A DNA stretch of 64,000 nt from an uncultured Sulfolobales archaeon (GTDB lineage: Archaea; Thermoproteota; Thermoprotei_A; Sulfolobales; Desulfurococcaceae). Shown piece by piece: positions 34,765 to 42,527 of this stretch (position 1 is the first letter of the stretch; every line of letters starts with the position of its first letter). The stretch is from positions 17,657-81,656 of the forward strand of contig CALIML010000017.1 of the NCBI GenBank assembly GCA_938045475.1, written 5' to 3'. Position numbers and translations under genes: made by a program. The notes beneath the pieces were generated by a model. The model was not told the origin of the DNA. It ran no database searches and saw only the letters and a program-made list of their open reading frames with translations.

Positions 34765-34852
34765 TAGCCGGGCGGGGATTCGAACCCCGGTCACGGGGTT
34801 TCCCCCGAAACGGACCAAAGCCCCGCATCCTTGGCCGCTAGACGACCCGGCT
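34765..34852 (-). tRNA. tRNA-Gln (TTG) with intron
   Basis: Acceptor AGCCGGG/CCCGGCT, discriminator A. Anticodon stem CGGGG/CCCCG, loop CT-TTG-G plus A, and T-arm CGGGG-TTCGAAT-CCCCG. An intron of about 15 bases (TCCGTTTCGGGGGAA) sits between positions 37 and 38. Overall sequence follows archaeal tRNA-Gln. CCA is not encoded. Confidence 0.93.
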
Positions 34853-34944
34853 GCTATAGCTTAACTAGGTTTTGCAGGGATTTTAAGCTATGCTCTCAAA
34901 GTACTTAAGGCGTTGCATAATATTTAACTAAGTAAAGCATATAA

Positions 34945-35913
34945 GTGAATGCGGTGCTCAACTTGAATATAGACGTAGAGTACTTGAGTAAGCGTATTTC
35001 GGAAATCATTAATAGGACTTCGAGAAGCGTTGTGACAATATATACGGAGGTGCCGAGCTTTGACATATTCTTTGGGCCGAGGGTCGTAAGAGGCGCGGGC
35101 TCAGGCTTCATAGTTGATAGAGGCCTCTTAGTTACAAATGCACACGTTGTCAGCAATGCATCTAGGGTAATAGTGGTCTTCAGCGATGGAGTTAGGAGTG
35201 AAGGAGGCGTAGTGGCTGTAGATAGATCAAGGGATCTAGCTTTAGCTAGCTTTGAGAGAAGAGATGTGGAGCCCATTGCTATAGGGGATTCAGATGAAAT
35301 TGCTGTAGGTGAAATAGTGTTTGCAATAGGTTCACCGCTTGGTTTAACAGGTCCTTCAGTATCTATGGGTGTAGTAAGCGCTCTTGGAAGAACTATAGCT
35401 GATGAAGAGAGAGGCATAGTTCTAGAGGACTTGATACAGACAGATGCCGCAATAAACCCAGGCAATAGCGGCGGTCCAATAATTAACGTTAGGGGAGAAG
35501 CTATTGGAGTAGCAACAGCCATAATACCATACGCTCAAGGCATAGGGTTTGCTATACCCATAAATACTGTCAAGAGGTTTATTGAAATGATTGCGAAGTA
35601 TGGGCGCCCAATCAGGGCGTGGCTGGGCGTATACGTAGCTCCATTAACTAAGGAAATAGCAGGCCTCTATGGGCTATCGACGAGCGAGGGATTAATAGTC
35701 GTTCAAGTCATGCCTAGATCTCCTGCTGAAGCATATGGATTAAGGCGTGGAGACTTATTAGTTGAGGCAGCGGGGAGGAGGCTTAGGAAGCCAAGCGATC
35801 TCAGGGCATCCATAGAAGATCACATTGATTCAGAGTGCATAAACTTAAGAGTTGTGAGGAGAAACAGGGAATTCAATGTATGCATACCGCCAATAGTGGA
35901 GGTCGTAGGCTGA
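34945..35913 (+). CDS. HtrA/DegP-like serine protease with PDZ domain
   Basis: Trypsin-fold quality-control protease. The triad residues lie in LLVTNAHVVSN (His), SRDLALASF (Asp) and AAINPGNSGGPIIN (Ser), followed by one PDZ domain (LIVVQVMPRSPAEAYGLRRGDLLVEA). 322 residues. No signal peptide or membrane helix is seen at the N-terminus, so a cytoplasmic enzyme is suggested, unlike exported DegP. GTG start with a CATATAAGT TATA-like element close upstream. Confidence 0.95.
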   Translation: MNAVLNLNIDVEYLSKRISEIINRTSRSVVTIYTEVPSFDIFFGPRVVRGAGSGFIVDRGLLVTNAHVVSNASRVIVVFSDGVRSEGGVVAVDRSRDLALASFERRDVEPIAIGDSDEIAVGEIVFAIGSPLGLTGPSVSMGVVSALGRTIADEERGIVLEDLIQTDAAINPGNSGGPIINVRGEAIGVATAIIPYAQGIGFAIPINTVKRFIEMIAKYGRPIRAWLGVYVAPLTKEIAGLYGLSTSEGLIVVQVMPRSPAEAYGLRRGDLLVEAAGRRLRKPSDLRASIEDHIDSECINLRVVRRNREFNVCIPPIVEVVG

Positions 35914-35953
35914 TTCCCCCATGCCTTGGAGTACTTAAATAATTGAAGCAATA

Positions 35954-36042
35954 TCCGCCGGAGGGGATTCGAACCCCCGACCACCCGGTTCCTACAGAAA
36001 CCCCCACTACAGCCGGGCGCTCTACCGCTGAGCTACCGGCGG
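35954..36042 (-). tRNA. tRNA-Tyr (GTA) with intron
   Basis: Acceptor CCGCCGG/CCGGCGG, discriminator A. Anticodon stem CCCGG/CCGGG, loop CT-GTA-G plus A, T-loop TTCGAAT. A 17-base intron (TGGGGGTTTCTGTAGGA) interrupts between 37 and 38. The identity follows from the GTA anticodon and the C1-G72 pair typical of archaeal tRNA-Tyr. Confidence 0.94.
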
Positions 36043-36163
36043 CCCAAGTACTGTACTTTCTTTCCGCGTTTTTAGTTTTTACGCTTTTATGTAAAAGCGT
36101 AAAACTTTGTATTCAGCAAGGCTTAGAGCTAAAAGCTGTGTGAACTCGCCGAGACATGTGTCC

Positions 36164-36418
36164 CTACGCTTCTACTTCAGCATCTCTTTCTCTAGGCAAT
36201 TGCGTGCTTACATCCTCTAACTCTACTTCATAAGGTATTCCTAGCGCATCTGCTATAGCCTTTATTTGAGCTCTTATGCTTATCAACTCCAGTACTTCAA
36301 CGAGATCTAGGTGATCCCTTGATGAAAGCTCGTGCTCCCTGATTTTTAAGTCCTCTAGATAAGTCACGTACTTCCTATCAATCTTGGAGAGAATCTCTTT
36401 GTGCTTCTCACTAATCAT
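36164..36418 (-). CDS. Hypothetical small helical protein
   Basis: 84 residues, two predicted helices (KEILSKIDRKYVTYLEDLK; LVEVLELISIRAQIKAIADAL) and an acidic tail. ATG start after AGGTGTTAC. No recognised family. It sits alone between tRNA-Tyr and a minus-strand membrane protein gene. Confidence 0.6.
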   Translation of the reverse strand: MISEKHKEILSKIDRKYVTYLEDLKIREHELSSRDHLDLVEVLELISIRAQIKAIADALGIPYEVELEDVSTQLPRERDAEVEA

Positions 36419-36544
36419 TTAAGTAACACCTCTCTATAAAGGGCTTTTGCTTGCAGCAGTTTTAGAGCACTTCACTCAGTATTACTTGGCTAGCCGCTAG
36501 CTATAAATGCTGTGAATTTAGTGGCCCACGGATTTGCATAAGCT

Positions 36545-37315
36545 TCACTCATGAATTGTGGAGCCTGGGCGTCTAACATAGGTTGCTAAAGCAGCTATTG
36601 TTGTAGCAATTATTAGCAGTATGATGACCCACCTTAGGGCGCCATAAAGTACTCCTTCATTCCTACTAGTACCGCTGGGGAGGCTGGACTGCTCTAGGGT
36701 TGTTGAAGGAGTAGTTGTCGTTTCTTGAGGCAGCTTTACCTTAACTTCACATACGTTACTTATTTTAAAGTATTCGCCTCTCTTGAATAAATCCTTGACA
36801 TCTGTATTGTTGCATCCAGCTACTTCTACTTTTTCTAAGAGGACTTTAGGCTTTGGAATTTCTTTACTCACAGAGTCACTTATTACTGATACTCCAAAAA
36901 CTCTCCCAACTCCTTCTAAGCCGACCTCCCCCTCTGCGTCGAGTGCTGCGTAATACAGCTTGTTTTCAACTCTATCAATTAAGAGCTTTAGCTCTAAGTT
37001 ACTGCTTGTAGCTAAGCCTATATCACTCCAATTACTTGGGCTATGGATTAAGTAGATAGTTGGATAGCTTTTATCGGGATCCTTGAGTATTATGAATCCA
37101 TAACTATAGATCCCGCGGTCAAGGGAGTCTAAAGCTATGTAGAAGTAGGAGTAGTCGTGGAATTCATAAATCCTTACGCTAGCTACGAGCAGCAGGTACT
37201 CATCATTTAAATCAGCTTCATAATACAATGGTGCTTCAACGAGTTTCTGCACTGATGCTACAAGCGCGTTGACCGCCAGTACAGCTACTGCAACAGCTAT
37301 TAATGCTTTACTCAA
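36545..37315 (-). CDS. Membrane-anchored exported protein
   Basis: 256 residues: N-terminal signal sequence (ALIAVAVAVLAVNALVASV), an extracellular beta-rich domain of about 150 residues (YYEADLNDEYLLLVASVRIY), a Thr/Ser-rich stalk (TTTTPSTTLEQSSLPSGTS), a C-terminal membrane helix (WVIILLIIATTIAALATYV) and a short basic tail. This is the layout of archaeal cell-surface proteins. Two cysteines (AGCNNTD, SNVCEV) may form a disulfide. Function unknown. Confidence 0.75.
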   Translation of the reverse strand: MSKALIAVAVAVLAVNALVASVQKLVEAPLYYEADLNDEYLLLVASVRIYEFHDYSYFYIALDSLDRGIYSYGFIILKDPDKSYPTIYLIHSPSNWSDIGLATSSNLELKLLIDRVENKLYYAALDAEGEVGLEGVGRVFGVSVISDSVSKEIPKPKVLLEKVEVAGCNNTDVKDLFKRGEYFKISNVCEVKVKLPQETTTTPSTTLEQSSLPSGTSRNEGVLYGALRWVIILLIIATTIAALATYVRRPGSTIHE

Positions 37316-37374
37316 AGCCTACACTCTCCAACAATAGTAAATGTCTGAGAGCTATTAATTGTTTATAGACAGCG

Positions 37375-37487
37375 GGGGGTGTGGACAAAGGTGGATGCGC
37401 CTCCACCCGTTCAGGGCGAACGCCCATCCGTGAAGTGAGGGGGAGACGTGGCGATAACTTTCGCCACGCCAGGTTAGTGCAGTCTCT
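37375..37487 (+). mobile_element. IS relic (copy C): 3' structured region and right-end hairpin
   Basis: Aligns with copy A from the GGATG-CCTCC-CCGTTCA segment to the AGTGCAG end: GTTCAGGGCGAACGCCC, GTGAAGTGAGGGGGAGA, then hairpin CGTGGCGA/TCGCCACG (37447-37468). Stem bases differ from copy A but pairing is kept, i.e. compensatory change. No tnpB coding sequence. It fills the spacer between two minus-strand genes. Confidence 0.7.
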
Positions 37488-37528
37488 GATCACTCTAGCT
37501 GTTCTTCGGAGCGAGGGATTAAACGTGT

Positions 37529-38185
37529 TTAATCATTAGCGCTTTTTAAAGAAGCAGTTTTAAGATCTAGTTTCTCCATTAATTTATTAGCGTTATACGC
37601 ATTTATGAATAAGATCTTTGTGTCTTCAATAAGCCTTCGTGCAACATCGACTTTATGCCTTAAGCCCGGAGTTAAGGCATCTGGGAATGACAGCTTCCTC
37701 AACCCTTGATATATTTCCTCCATAATATCTATGTACAAGCTTGCTTCATTAAACGACCCTGCTTTTATTAAATCTATGGCAAGCCTCCTCAGCTCGCCGA
37801 CGACGTCTCCTAGGCCTTGGAGGTATGGTATGTAGGGAACCCCTAGCTCTTGCAGGCCAGCGAGTCTTCTTTCACACGTTAAGTCAAGAAGAATCCTTGC
37901 TTCAACGTATTCAGCTAGACAACCATGTATTAGTCCACAATACATTAAATCAGGGTGGTTTGAGAGCTTCTCTAATAAGTTCTTAACAGCTATTGAGGCT
38001 TCATTCAACAATTTCTCTGCTTCATTAAACTTACGTAAGTGCACTAGCCTAATAGCTTCAGTGCTTAACCTAGTGATCTCTCTACTAACTACGATAGTCT
38101 CCTCCCTAGCCTTATCTTTAATAGTAAGCAGAGATTCTATGAATTCCAAGTCCTTCTCAATGACTTCACTAATGCCTTTAACCAC
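37529..38185 (-). CDS. Translin family protein
   Basis: Archaeal translin homologue, a helical nucleic-acid-binding protein that forms octameric shells. Characteristic stretches: REITRLSTEAIRLVHLRKF, HGCLAEYVEARILLDL, PYIPYLQGLGDVVGELRR, MEEIYQGLRKLSFPDAL and GLRHKVDVARRLIEDT. 218 residues. It is flanked on both sides by relics of the same IS family (copies C and D). Confidence 0.92.
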   Translation of the reverse strand: MVKGISEVIEKDLEFIESLLTIKDKAREETIVVSREITRLSTEAIRLVHLRKFNEAEKLLNEASIAVKNLLEKLSNHPDLMYCGLIHGCLAEYVEARILLDLTCERRLAGLQELGVPYIPYLQGLGDVVGELRRLAIDLIKAGSFNEASLYIDIMEEIYQGLRKLSFPDALTPGLRHKVDVARRLIEDTKILFINAYNANKLMEKLDLKTASLKSAND

Positions 38186-38237
38186 AAGTTACACCACTAA
38201 CACTAGCTTAAGGAAGATGCTAATAACTCCACTTGCT

Positions 38238-38322
38238 AATCCACGCGCGTAGCGTTACAGAAGCTATGTGAAGTACCGCTGCCCCCGCTTCACAGATGGG
38301 CGTTCGCCCTGAACAGAGCGTC
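38238..38322 (-). mobile_element. IS relic (copy D), minus strand
   Basis: The reverse strand reads GTTCAGGGCGAACGCCCATC followed by TGTGAAGCGGGGGCAGCGG, nearly identical to copy C over about 35 bases. It continues into a poorly matched hairpin region (GTAACGCTACGCGCGTGG). It is oriented opposite to copy C with the translin gene between them, forming an inverted pair. Confidence 0.65.
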
Positions 38323-38443
38323 TTCAGAGAAATATTCAGGCCTATCCATAGTTATAATACTCGTATAACGCAGTTACCCAAGTATTTGAGTAGTTGAAGA
38401 ATTGACAAAGTTTATTAGAGGTTTTAGCTACTATTATTGAGCG

Positions 38444-38959
38444 GTGTCAACGCTGATAGACGAGTCCATAGATGATGCGATGATAATATCTATTCTGGCT
38501 GAAAATGGGAAAACCAGTTTGAGGAAAGTTTCAGCTAAGGTAGGCACGTCGTATTCATCGCTTAGATTGAAGATGCGCAGGCTTGAAGACAAAGGCTTAA
38601 TGTTGCTTAAGCCATTGGTGCAGGCCAGTCTATATGGATCAGTAGCTGCATTCATTGAAGTAGAGGTAGAAGGCTTCCAGGAAGAGCTGGCTAAACGCAT
38701 GCATAAGTGCAATAGAGTTTTAGCAACAATAGTCGTCAACAACAAAGTCTATGCAATAGCGCTGGCTAGAAGTGTTGACCAAATACACTTACTACTAGAC
38801 GAACTTACGTCAACAGCTAAAGTTAAGTCATACACTGTGAAGTATGGGAGCATCCCTGGAGAAGCCATGGTCCCCATAAAGAGCGGTGGAGGCTGTAAGA
38901 ACTGCATGTTGAGGAAGGCCTATGGAGAAATGGCCTGCATGCCCACTTTAAGGAAATAA
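38444..38959 (+). CDS. Lrp/AsnC-like transcription regulator with C-terminal cysteine motif
   Basis: An N-terminal winged helix-turn-helix (IDDAMIISILAENGKTSLRKVS, VGTSYSSLRLKMRRLEDKGL) is followed by a RAM-like alpha/beta domain (AAFIEVEVEGFQEELAKRM, VYAIALARSVDQIHLLLDEL). A tail GGGCKNCMLRKAYGEMACMP carries three cysteines that could bind metal or an Fe-S cluster. 171 residues, GTG start. Possibly a metal- or redox-responsive regulator; its target is unknown. Confidence 0.8.
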   Translation: MSTLIDESIDDAMIISILAENGKTSLRKVSAKVGTSYSSLRLKMRRLEDKGLMLLKPLVQASLYGSVAAFIEVEVEGFQEELAKRMHKCNRVLATIVVNNKVYAIALARSVDQIHLLLDELTSTAKVKSYTVKYGSIPGEAMVPIKSGGGCKNCMLRKAYGEMACMPTLRK

Positions 38960-39241
38960 TCGCTCTTCACTTAATGAAAGCATAGACTTTATTTCCCCCT
39001 CACTTATCCCAAGGATTCTTTCAGCAACCTTAACTACTGCTTCAAGAGTATAAATCCCCTTAAGACCGTGGAGCGCTCTCCTGTACTTAGGGCAGTACCT
39101 GGATATAATCCTAGTGATCTTTGTGTAGAGCTTTCTACCATCACTGTTCAACACTTCATTGTGAAAGAACCTCCTATTGCCGGCAAGAAGTACTTTCATT
39201 AAGCTAATTGCTTCACTTAAATCCCTGCAAGAATCCTCCAT
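38948..39241 (-). CDS. Hypothetical protein downstream of adk
   Basis: 97 residues, mostly helical (SEAISLMKVLLAGNRRFF; LEAVVKVAERILGISEGEIKSML). No family recognised. Its ATG overlaps the adk stop region by one base, and its 3' end overlaps the convergent Lrp-like gene by 12 bases. Last gene of the aspS-adk run. Confidence 0.6.
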   Translation of the reverse strand: MEDSCRDLSEAISLMKVLLAGNRRFFHNEVLNSDGRKLYTKITRIISRYCPKYRRALHGLKGIYTLEAVVKVAERILGISEGEIKSMLSLSEERLFP

Positions 39242-39909
39242 TAATTAGCCTCCACGCACTCCTTTAATACAAGCACTCCTCGATCTTTAAGCAGTTTCTC
39301 CAGCATTGGTATGGCTCTATCGCTTCCAATGGAATTATCTACTTCTATTAATAAGCCTCTATCTCTATAGAATTCTATCACTGGGCTGAGGGTCTGGTAA
39401 TAGACTCTATACCTTTCCCTCACTACATCAGGCTCGTCATCCCTCCTCCTGACTAGAGTCTCTCCATCACGATCGCACCTTAAGTCATTCTTAGGCGGGT
39501 TGTAGGTTAAGTTGTATATAGCGCCGCACTTAGGGCAAATAACTCTTGAGCTCAGCCTCTCTATAGCGATCTCTACTGGGAGATATATGTGTATGGCTGC
39601 GTCTATCCTAGCTATATCCTCGAGAGCTCTTGCCTGGCCCATAGTTCTCGGGAATCCATCGAGTATAAAGCCCCTGGCTACATCTGCTTGGCCAAGCCTT
39701 CCCTTAACGACTTCAATGGTTATTTCATCTGGGACTAGGAGGCCGCGCTCAATATACTCCTTCACTTTTAGCCCCAGCTCGCTCCCCCTACTGATTTCAA
39801 ACCTGAACATGTCTCCAGTACTTATGTGGGGTATGCAGTATTTCTGCGAGAAGTGCTTTGCAAAAGTCCCTTTCCCAGCTCCAGGAGGACCTAAGAGCAC
39901 TGCCTTCAA
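39241..39909 (-). CDS. adk: Adenylate kinase
   Basis: Interconverts ATP+AMP and 2 ADP. P-loop GPPGAGKGTFAKHF, AMP site STGDMFRFEI and LDGFPRTMGQA, a lid with CPKCGAIYNLTYNPP and RCDRDGE (bacterial-type lid with a zinc-like pair), RRRDDEPDVVRERY. The track starts at 39951 inside aspS; a TTG at 39909 directly after GAGGGGGGAT is better and yields 222 residues. Ten bases separate it from the aspS stop. Confidence 0.94.
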   Translation of the reverse strand: MKAVLLGPPGAGKGTFAKHFSQKYCIPHISTGDMFRFEISRGSELGLKVKEYIERGLLVPDEITIEVVKGRLGQADVARGFILDGFPRTMGQARALEDIARIDAAIHIYLPVEIAIERLSSRVICPKCGAIYNLTYNPPKNDLRCDRDGETLVRRRDDEPDVVRERYRVYYQTLSPVIEFYRDRGLLIEVDNSIGSDRAIPMLEKLLKDRGVLVLKECVEAN

Positions 39910-39919
39910 CGATCCCCCC

Positions 39920-41179
39920 TCATGGAGTAAGCCTTGTTCTATCTCTAACAAATATTGTGGCTAGCCTAATGTTATCTAAGTTTAATAAGCTCATGAGCAA
40001 CCTCTCAACACCTAGTCCAAAGCCCCCGTGGGGAGGCATGCCGTATTTAAATGCCTCTAAATAGTATTCAAAGTCTCCTGGGCTGAGGCCCTTGAGCTTT
40101 AATGACTCAACCAGCTTCTCATACCTATGCTCTCTCTGCCCTCCACTAGCTACTTCGAGCCCTCTATAATCAAGGTCGAACTTTCTTGCAGCAAGCCCTT
40201 CTCCATCCCTCATGTAGTAGAACCCGGCCGCCGTCCACGGGAACTTCTTTATAAAGTATGCTTCACAGCCTTTTTCAGCCATCGCTTCCCCCAACTCTCT
40301 TTCAGCAGTTTCAGATAAGTCCTCTCCCTCAGGTATCTCCAACCCTCTATTCCTCAATAAATCCACTGCTTCACGGAAGTCCACTCTCTTGAACGGCGTT
40401 GATAGAGGCTTTACTTCAATGCCGAGGAGCTCGAGTTCCTCAGATGCACGCTCTCTAACTCCATTAACTACGTATGCCACTAGCTCCTCTAGAGTCCTCA
40501 TAACATCCTCTTCGCTATCTATGAATCCCTGCTCAACGTCTATCCCCCACGATTCATTTAAGTGCCTCCTAGTGTTGAATTTCTCTGCTCTAAAGTAGGG
40601 GGTTATCTCATAGACTTTAGAGAAGCTGGCCATAAGCATTTGCTTGTAGAGCTGCGGGCTTTGGCTTAAGTAAGCATTTGAATCAAAGTACTTTACTTGG
40701 AATAGCGTTGCCCCTCCTTCAGCGCCTGCTGCAACAATCTTTGGAGTATGTACTTCTATAAACCCCTTGTTCTCCAAGAATTCCCTCGCTAACTTCAGTA
40801 CTATGGCTCTAACTTTAATAATGGATCTTTCAACGGGATTCCTGATCAGCAGATACCTGTACTTAACTCTCGTGTCAAGGAGCGCTGGAACCTTGCCCAC
40901 GAGATCTACTGGCATTGGCTCGCTGGGCTTGGCGTAAACCCTAATGTCTCTAGCCAAGTACTCTACTCCACGCTTACTCCTCTGCTCCGGGGAGACTTCT
41001 CCATCAATGCAGACGGCTGTGCCTATGGGAAGATCCTTTACTTTAGTGAATAGCTCTGGATCCCTATCGCTCTTTACAGCAACCACCGCCGGCCTACTAT
41101 AAAGATCGGCTGCTACTTCAGCTATAGCCACACGTCCAACTACCTTCAATCTAACGATCCAACCGCAGATCCTGGCCAT
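39920..41179 (-). CDS. aspS: Aspartyl-tRNA synthetase
   Basis: Class II synthetase of archaeal type. OB-fold anticodon domain (residues 1-100), motif 1 near ENKGFIEVHTPKIV, motif 2 YFRAEKFNTRRHLNESW, motif 3 GGFGLGVERLLMSLL. 419 residues. Whether it also charges tRNA-Asn cannot be told here. First gene of the aspS-adk-hypothetical operon. Confidence 0.96.
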   Translation of the reverse strand: MARICGWIVRLKVVGRVAIAEVAADLYSRPAVVAVKSDRDPELFTKVKDLPIGTAVCIDGEVSPEQRSKRGVEYLARDIRVYAKPSEPMPVDLVGKVPALLDTRVKYRYLLIRNPVERSIIKVRAIVLKLAREFLENKGFIEVHTPKIVAAGAEGGATLFQVKYFDSNAYLSQSPQLYKQMLMASFSKVYEITPYFRAEKFNTRRHLNESWGIDVEQGFIDSEEDVMRTLEELVAYVVNGVRERASEELELLGIEVKPLSTPFKRVDFREAVDLLRNRGLEIPEGEDLSETAERELGEAMAEKGCEAYFIKKFPWTAAGFYYMRDGEGLAARKFDLDYRGLEVASGGQREHRYEKLVESLKLKGLSPGDFEYYLEAFKYGMPPHGGFGLGVERLLMSLLNLDNIRLATIFVRDRTRLTP

Positions 41180-41273
41180 AAATCCATACCCTAAGTAACC
41201 TAATAGTCTTCACGGGCTTTTTAAAATAAAATTCTCGCGTCTTATATAAGTAGTGTAGGAAGCGGGGAGCAGT

Positions 41274-41870
41274 GTGCCAAAGAAGTCCAGGGAGTTTAAA
41301 AAGAATAAGACTCTAACCGAGTACTTCACTCACCCCCATGGGTCAAGTAGTGGAATTAGTGAAGGAACTCCAGTAGAACGAGGAGCAGGAGTCTTGGCTG
41401 AACACAGTGAAGTAGAAGTATTAATAGATGAACTCTTACACAGAGGCAAGAAGCACCTTGCCTTAGGAGTGGAGGAGGCAGGTGGGGAGAGGCGTGAAGA
41501 AACTGCGCCTACAAAGGATCTTTTGAGCAACGATCTTCTCGCCAGGCTTCTATCTAAGAAAGTGAGGGCGCTTAAGGAAGTAAGCTGTGATGAAAGCGGC
41601 TCGTGCATTGACGGCAGAAGGCTATCGGAAGTATTTACTGATGAATTTGGAGTTAGGAGGCAGAGAGCATACTTGAAGACGACTAGATACACAATATATT
41701 TAGACTGGGCTGTAGAGGAGGGTAGAGTGAGGAAGATACTTCCAGAGGCACACCTCGTTGAAACAGAGCGCGGTGCAAGAGCTATAGTGCCAACTTCGTT
41801 TCTCTGCGAGCTAGCTAAGAGGTATGGCGTTATATTGAATGACTATAAGTGCAGCAATGGAGGTAAGTAG
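41274..41870 (+). CDS. Hypothetical protein with N-terminal PIP-box-like motif
   Basis: 198 residues. The basic N-terminus reads FKKNKTLTEYFTHP, very like a PCNA-interacting peptide (hydrophobic-x-x-aromatic-aromatic). A charged, probably flexible linker follows to about residue 100, then a compact domain (GRRLSEVFTDEFGVRRQRAYLKTTRYTIYLDWAVEEG). It could be a sliding-clamp client in replication or repair, but no catalytic motif is visible. Convergent with 41873. Confidence 0.65.
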   Translation: MPKKSREFKKNKTLTEYFTHPHGSSSGISEGTPVERGAGVLAEHSEVEVLIDELLHRGKKHLALGVEEAGGERREETAPTKDLLSNDLLARLLSKKVRALKEVSCDESGSCIDGRRLSEVFTDEFGVRRQRAYLKTTRYTIYLDWAVEEGRVRKILPEAHLVETERGARAIVPTSFLCELAKRYGVILNDYKCSNGGK

Positions 41871-41872
41871 GT

Positions 41873-42226
41873 TTACTGCTTGGGAGCTACATAGAATGGC
41901 TTTGCCGCAATATCTAGGTAAATTCTCCTACTCCTTCTCCTCCTCTTCCTTGAGCCAACTCTGTCCGGCCTAGGCTCCATTCCAGGCAGGCCGAAGCTTC
42001 CGTCAGGGAACTCAATTAATATCCCACTATTTATGAGCTTGTTGAGGGCTCTCCTAAGCCTATCTTCACCAACTACTCCACTAAACTCTAAGCGTAGTTC
42101 GTCAAATGCCATAGGGTATCCTTTCTCCTCAATTGCCTCCACAATTAATTCCCCTATTTCAGTATCTCTTGGAGCAACCATTACTACTACGTCTCTGTCT
42201 TCATAAATTTTCTTTTTTGGAGCCAC
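41873..42226 (-). CDS. Hypothetical winged-helix protein with basic tail
   Basis: 117 residues. The middle (IGELIVEAIEEKGYPMAFDELRLEF, LRRALNKLINSGILIEFPDG) has a winged-helix pattern and is followed by a strongly basic patch (RVGSRKRRRRSRRIYLDI). It is probably DNA- or RNA-binding. No family name is certain. The upstream CCACCTG complement gives a good Shine-Dalgarno element. Confidence 0.6.
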   Translation of the reverse strand: MAPKKKIYEDRDVVVMVAPRDTEIGELIVEAIEEKGYPMAFDELRLEFSGVVGEDRLRRALNKLINSGILIEFPDGSFGLPGMEPRPDRVGSRKRRRRSRRIYLDIAAKPFYVAPKQ

Positions 42227-42333
42227 ATTCCCACCTGTTAGTACTAGTGTGTATAAAAATATATAAACTAATATGTTTGATGCTGTATTCCCACATAATT
42301 AAGCTTTAATGAAAAACATTAATGAATACTGCT

Positions 42334-42349
42334 CCCACTAAGTAGTGGG
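42334..42349. repeat. Small inverted repeat CCCACT-AAGT-AGTGGG
   Basis: A perfect 6-base hairpin in the 300-base divergent spacer between the winged-helix gene and iorA. Possible operator or RNA hairpin; weak on its own. Confidence 0.3.
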
Positions 42350-42527
42350 CGACTTGGGCTAAAGCTTAGTCTCCACTTTCTACGCAGCCCATTGACGCTC
42401 CTTGTAAGTTGTTGGAAAGCGCGTTTAGAACTCTTGTTATCCATAGAGCGCATTAATGGAGTTAAACCATCCTTCTTCTACAGCATTTATTAAAACGTTG
42501 TATACAATGATTGTTTGGTGAACTCGC

